The position numbers were made by a program, and so were the translations under genes. The notes under the pieces are model-generated. The model did no database searches and was not told the DNA's origin. It saw only the letters and a list, made by a program, of their open reading frames with translations. A DNA stretch of 64,000 nt from Mycolicibacterium sp. P1-5 (GTDB taxonomy: Bacteria > Actinomycetota > Actinomycetes > Mycobacteriales > Mycobacteriaceae): positions 46,707-110,706 of the forward strand of contig NZ_NPKT01000022.1 of the NCBI RefSeq assembly GCF_008329565.1, read 5' to 3'. Numbering within the stretch: the first letter of the stretch is position 1; the number at the start of each line of letters is the position of its first letter. Below, piece by piece: positions 61,807-64,000 of this stretch.

Positions 61807-62400
61807 CTATTTATTCGCCGGCCCTTCGGCTTTCCCGCCGCCGGGCTGCCACAGCACGTCGCCTCCCGCGTTGGCCACCCGCGACAGGATGAACAGCAGA
61901 TCTGACAGCCGGTTGAGGTAGCGCGCCGGCAGCGGGCTGACGGTGTCGGGGTAGGCCTTCACAGCAACCCACGCCGACCGCTCGGCCCGTCGGGTCACGG
62001 TCCGAGCCACGTGGAGCAGGGCGGACAGCGCGGTACCGCCCGGCAGGATGAACGAATTCAGGGCAGGCAGGTCTTCGTTGTACTGATCGCACCACGCCTC
62101 GAGCCGCTCCACGTATGGCGCGCTGATCCGCAGCGGCGGGTACTCGGGGTTTTCGGCGATCGGGGTGGACAGGTCGGCGCCCGCGTCGAACAGGTCGTTC
62201 TGAATCTGCACCAGCACTTTGCGCAGCTCGTCGTCGGGCTTGCCCAGTGCGACGGCCACTCCGAGCGCGGCGTTCGCCTCGTCGCAGTCGGCGTAGGCGA
62301 CCAGGCGCGGGTCGGTCTTCTCGACCCGTGAGAAATCACTCAGTCCCGACGTACCGTCATCGCCGGTACGGGTATAAATGCGGGTCAAATGGACTGCCAT
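61807..62400 (-). CDS. Cob(I)alamin adenosyltransferase, PduO type
   Basis: 197 residues. Transfers the adenosyl group of ATP to cob(I)alamin, supplying adenosylcobalamin for enzymes such as methylmalonyl-CoA mutase. Family motifs: TRTGDDGTSGL at the N-terminus (ATP binding), FILPGGT, RTVTRRAER and YLNRLSDLLFILSR. The start ATG is seven bases from a -10 box, so the message is probably leaderless. Divergent from murA. Confidence 0.94.
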   Translation of the reverse strand: MAVHLTRIYTRTGDDGTSGLSDFSRVEKTDPRLVAYADCDEANAALGVAVALGKPDDELRKVLVQIQNDLFDAGADLSTPIAENPEYPPLRISAPYVERLEAWCDQYNEDLPALNSFILPGGTALSALLHVARTVTRRAERSAWVAVKAYPDTVSPLPARYLNRLSDLLFILSRVANAGGDVLWQPGGGKAEGPANK

Positions 62401-62407
62401 GAGTAAA

Positions 62408-62413
62408 ACCGTA
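62408..62413 (-). promoter_or_regulatory. Candidate -10 box for leaderless adenosyltransferase mRNA
   Basis: Minus-strand TACGGT followed by seven bases and then the ATG at 62400; no Shine-Dalgarno. Confidence 0.55.
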
Positions 62414-62449
62414 CCGGCCGGGTGGCGCGGTGCAGGGCGTTGCCTCCAC

Positions 62450-62455
62450 TAAACT
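62450..62455 (+). promoter_or_regulatory. Candidate -10 box for leaderless murA mRNA
   Basis: TAAACT followed by seven bases and then GTG 62463; no Shine-Dalgarno. It supports GTG 62463 as the start. Confidence 0.55.
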
Positions 62456-62462
62456 CTTCCCC

Positions 62463-63713
62463 GTGGGCGAGCGATTTTTGGTGACCGGCGGCAACCGGTT
62501 GTCCGGTGAAGTCGCCGTCGGAGGTGCCAAGAACAGCGTTCTGAAGCTGATGGCCGCGAGCCTGCTGGCCGAGGGCACCACGACGATCACGAATTGCCCC
62601 GACATTCTTGATGTACCGCTGATGGCGGAGGTCCTTCGCGGCCTCGGCGCCAACGTGGAACTCGACGGTTCGATCGTGCGCATCACCTCACCCGATGAGC
62701 CGAAGTTCGAAGCCGACTTCGCCGCGGTGCGCCAGTTCCGCGCGTCCGTGTGCGTGCTCGGTCCGCTGGTCGGACGCCTCAAGCGCGCCCGGGTCGCGCT
62801 GCCGGGTGGCGACGCAATCGGATCGCGCCCTCTCGACATGCATCAGGCCGGCCTGCGCCAGCTCGGTGCCGACTGCACGATCGAGCACGGCTGCGTGGTG
62901 GCCAGCGCCGAGCGGCTGCACGGCGCGGAGATCCAGCTGGAGTTCCCGTCGGTGGGAGCGACCGAGAACATTTTGATGGCGGCGGTTCTCGCCGAGGGTG
63001 TCACCACTATCCACAACGCGGCGCGCGAACCCGATGTCGTCGATCTGTGCGAGATGCTCTGCCAGATGGGCGCAGAGATCGAAGGCGCCGGAACATCGAC
63101 GTTGACGATCACCGGCGTCCCGCGGCTGCATCCCACCCAACACCGGGTGATCGGGGACCGGATCGTTGCCGCGACGTGGGGGATCGCTGCGGCGATGACC
63201 CGAGGTGACATCGCGGTCACCGGTGTAGACCCGGCTCACCTGCAGCTGGTGCTGCACAAACTTCACGACGCCGGCGCGACCGTCACCCAGCACGACAACG
63301 GCTTCAGGGTGGTGCAGTACGAGCGTCCGAAGGCCGGCAACATGGCGACGCTGCCGTTCCCGGGGTTTCCGACGGACCTGCAGCCGATGGCGATCGCGCT
63401 GGCATCGATCGCAGACGGAACGTCGATGATCACCGAGAACGTTTTCGAGGCGAGGTTCCGGTTCGTCGAGGAGATGATCCGGCTCGGCGCCGACGCCCGA
63501 ACGGACGGCCACCACGCGGTGGTGCGCGGAATCCCGCAGCTGTCGAGTGCACCGGTGTGGTGCTCGGACATCCGCGCCGGCGCGGGCTTGGTGCTGGCCG
63601 GGCTGGTGGCCGACGGCGAAACCGAGGTTCACGACGTGTTCCACATTGACCGTGGTTACCCGTTGTTCGTGGAAAACCTGGCGCGACTTGGAGCTGAGAT
63701 AGAACGCGTGTAA
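62463..63713 (+). CDS. murA: UDP-N-acetylglucosamine 1-carboxyvinyltransferase
   Basis: 416 residues. First committed step of peptidoglycan synthesis: transfers enolpyruvate from PEP to UDP-GlcNAc. The active-site loop reads LPGGDAIGSRP with Asp117 in place of the usual Cys, the known basis of intrinsic fosfomycin resistance in mycobacteria. GAKNSVLKLMAA (Lys/Asn motif), SVGATENILMAA and FPTDLQPM are visible. GTG 62463 fits the M. tuberculosis N-terminus (xERFxVTGG). It lies directly before the rRNA operon, as in other mycobacteria. Confidence 0.96.
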   Translation: MGERFLVTGGNRLSGEVAVGGAKNSVLKLMAASLLAEGTTTITNCPDILDVPLMAEVLRGLGANVELDGSIVRITSPDEPKFEADFAAVRQFRASVCVLGPLVGRLKRARVALPGGDAIGSRPLDMHQAGLRQLGADCTIEHGCVVASAERLHGAEIQLEFPSVGATENILMAAVLAEGVTTIHNAAREPDVVDLCEMLCQMGAEIEGAGTSTLTITGVPRLHPTQHRVIGDRIVAATWGIAAAMTRGDIAVTGVDPAHLQLVLHKLHDAGATVTQHDNGFRVVQYERPKAGNMATLPFPGFPTDLQPMAIALASIADGTSMITENVFEARFRFVEEMIRLGADARTDGHHAVVRGIPQLSSAPVWCSDIRAGAGLVLAGLVADGETEVHDVFHIDRGYPLFVENLARLGAEIERV

Positions 63714-63716
63714 TGT
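63688..63716 (+). promoter_or_regulatory. Candidate upstream rrn promoter
   Basis: -35 TTGGAG (63688-63693), spacer 17, -10 TAATGT (63711-63716), overlapping the murA stop. It is the first of two tandem candidates. Confidence 0.45.
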
Positions 63717-63766
63717 AGGCAGTCGGCCAGCCGCGCCGAACCCAGAAATGGGACGGCAGTGGCAAG

Positions 63767-63795
63767 TTGACGACGCCAACAACATCGAGTAAGAT
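63767..63795 (+). promoter_or_regulatory. Main rrn promoter
   Basis: -35 TTGACG (63767-63772), spacer 17, -10 TAAGAT (63790-63795), close to the sigma-A consensus. The GGCAGGGTTGCC that follows resembles the conserved CL1 start of mycobacterial rRNA leaders. Confidence 0.8.
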
Positions 63796-63801
63796 GGCAG
63801 G

Positions 63802-64000
63802 GTTGCCTGCTGGCGGGTGTCAGCGCGGACGTGTTGTTTGAGAACTCAATAGTGTGTTTGGTGGTTTTTGTTTGTTGTTGTTTTTTGCCATGCTCTGATA
63901 TCCCCGTGTTGGGGTGTGGTTTTTTGATGCCAGTTTGTTTGGTGTCTTTTGTTTGGTTTCAGATTGTTCTGATTCGAATTCTGCCTCGTTTGGTCGAGGG
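63802..64000 (+). other. rRNA operon leader, upstream of 16S rRNA
   Basis: The leader includes TTTGAGAACTCAATAGTGTG near 63838-63857, the boxA-type antitermination region typical of mycobacterial rrn operons, then G/T-rich sequence and a CCCC-GTGTT-GGGG hairpin (63903-63915). The 16S gene is not reached in the window. Confidence 0.8.

Noticed and set aside
62401..62462. Possible cobalamin riboswitch before the adenosyltransferase
   Set aside because: The gap is only 62 bases and the mRNA appears leaderless, so no riboswitch fits.

Overview
The window is mycobacterial chromosome, from the high G+C, the many GTG starts and a gene order that matches the conserved argS-lysA-hom-thrC-thrB-rho ... 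rpmE-prfA-prmC-sua5-wecA-atp operon-murA-rrn block of Mycobacteriaceae. Other lineage marks are the fused b-delta ATP synthase subunit, the Asp-type MurA, the Mas-like PKS, the FAAL ligase and PGRS sequence. The species cannot be fixed from the sequence alone. Gene names rest on remembered family sequences and motifs, not on searches.

Positions 1-36.6 kb are accessory. A nonribosomal peptide synthetase enters from the left edge as A-T-E. It continues in an overlapping second gene of 6240 residues: C-A-T, C-A-T, C-A-T, C-A-T, C-A-T-E, then a bare C-T. Three adenylation pockets read as threonine and two of those modules carry epimerases, so the peptide is Thr-rich with D residues. No release domain is visible. 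Facing it is a minus-strand operon: a Mas-like reducing PKS (KS-AT-DH-ER-KR-ACP), an isoprenylcysteine-methyltransferase-like membrane protein and a predicted metal-dependent hydrolase. A divergent fatty-acyl-AMP ligase probably starts the PKS chain. Whether the lipid and the peptide join into one product is not shown. Next come a secreted PGRS protein without a PE domain and two tandem secreted repeat proteins that share a Cys-pair N-terminus and related promoters. A tRNA-Arg(CCG) marks the border.

Positions 36.7-49 kb are core: argS, lysA, hom, thrC and thrB, where lysA overlaps argS and thrC overlaps hom, then rho with a long Asn/Gln-rich N-terminal region. Between rho and rpmE lie three genes that I do not recall at this place in M. 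tuberculosis: a lipoprotein, a TetR regulator and a divergent acyl-CoA ligase.

Positions 49-64 kb are core: rpmE, prfA, prmC, a Sua5-type gene and wecA, the ATP synthase operon (atpI-like, atpB, E, F, H, A, G, D, C), a DUF2550 membrane protein, a convergent cobalamin adenosyltransferase and murA. The window ends in the promoter and leader of a ribosomal RNA operon; the 16S gene itself lies beyond the right edge.

Control signals stand out at several places: candidate leaderless promoters (argS, FAAL, murA, adenosyltransferase), hairpins in the rho leader and before atpE, a palindrome between the TetR and acyl-CoA ligase genes, and a long hairpin between the convergent rho and lipoprotein genes.
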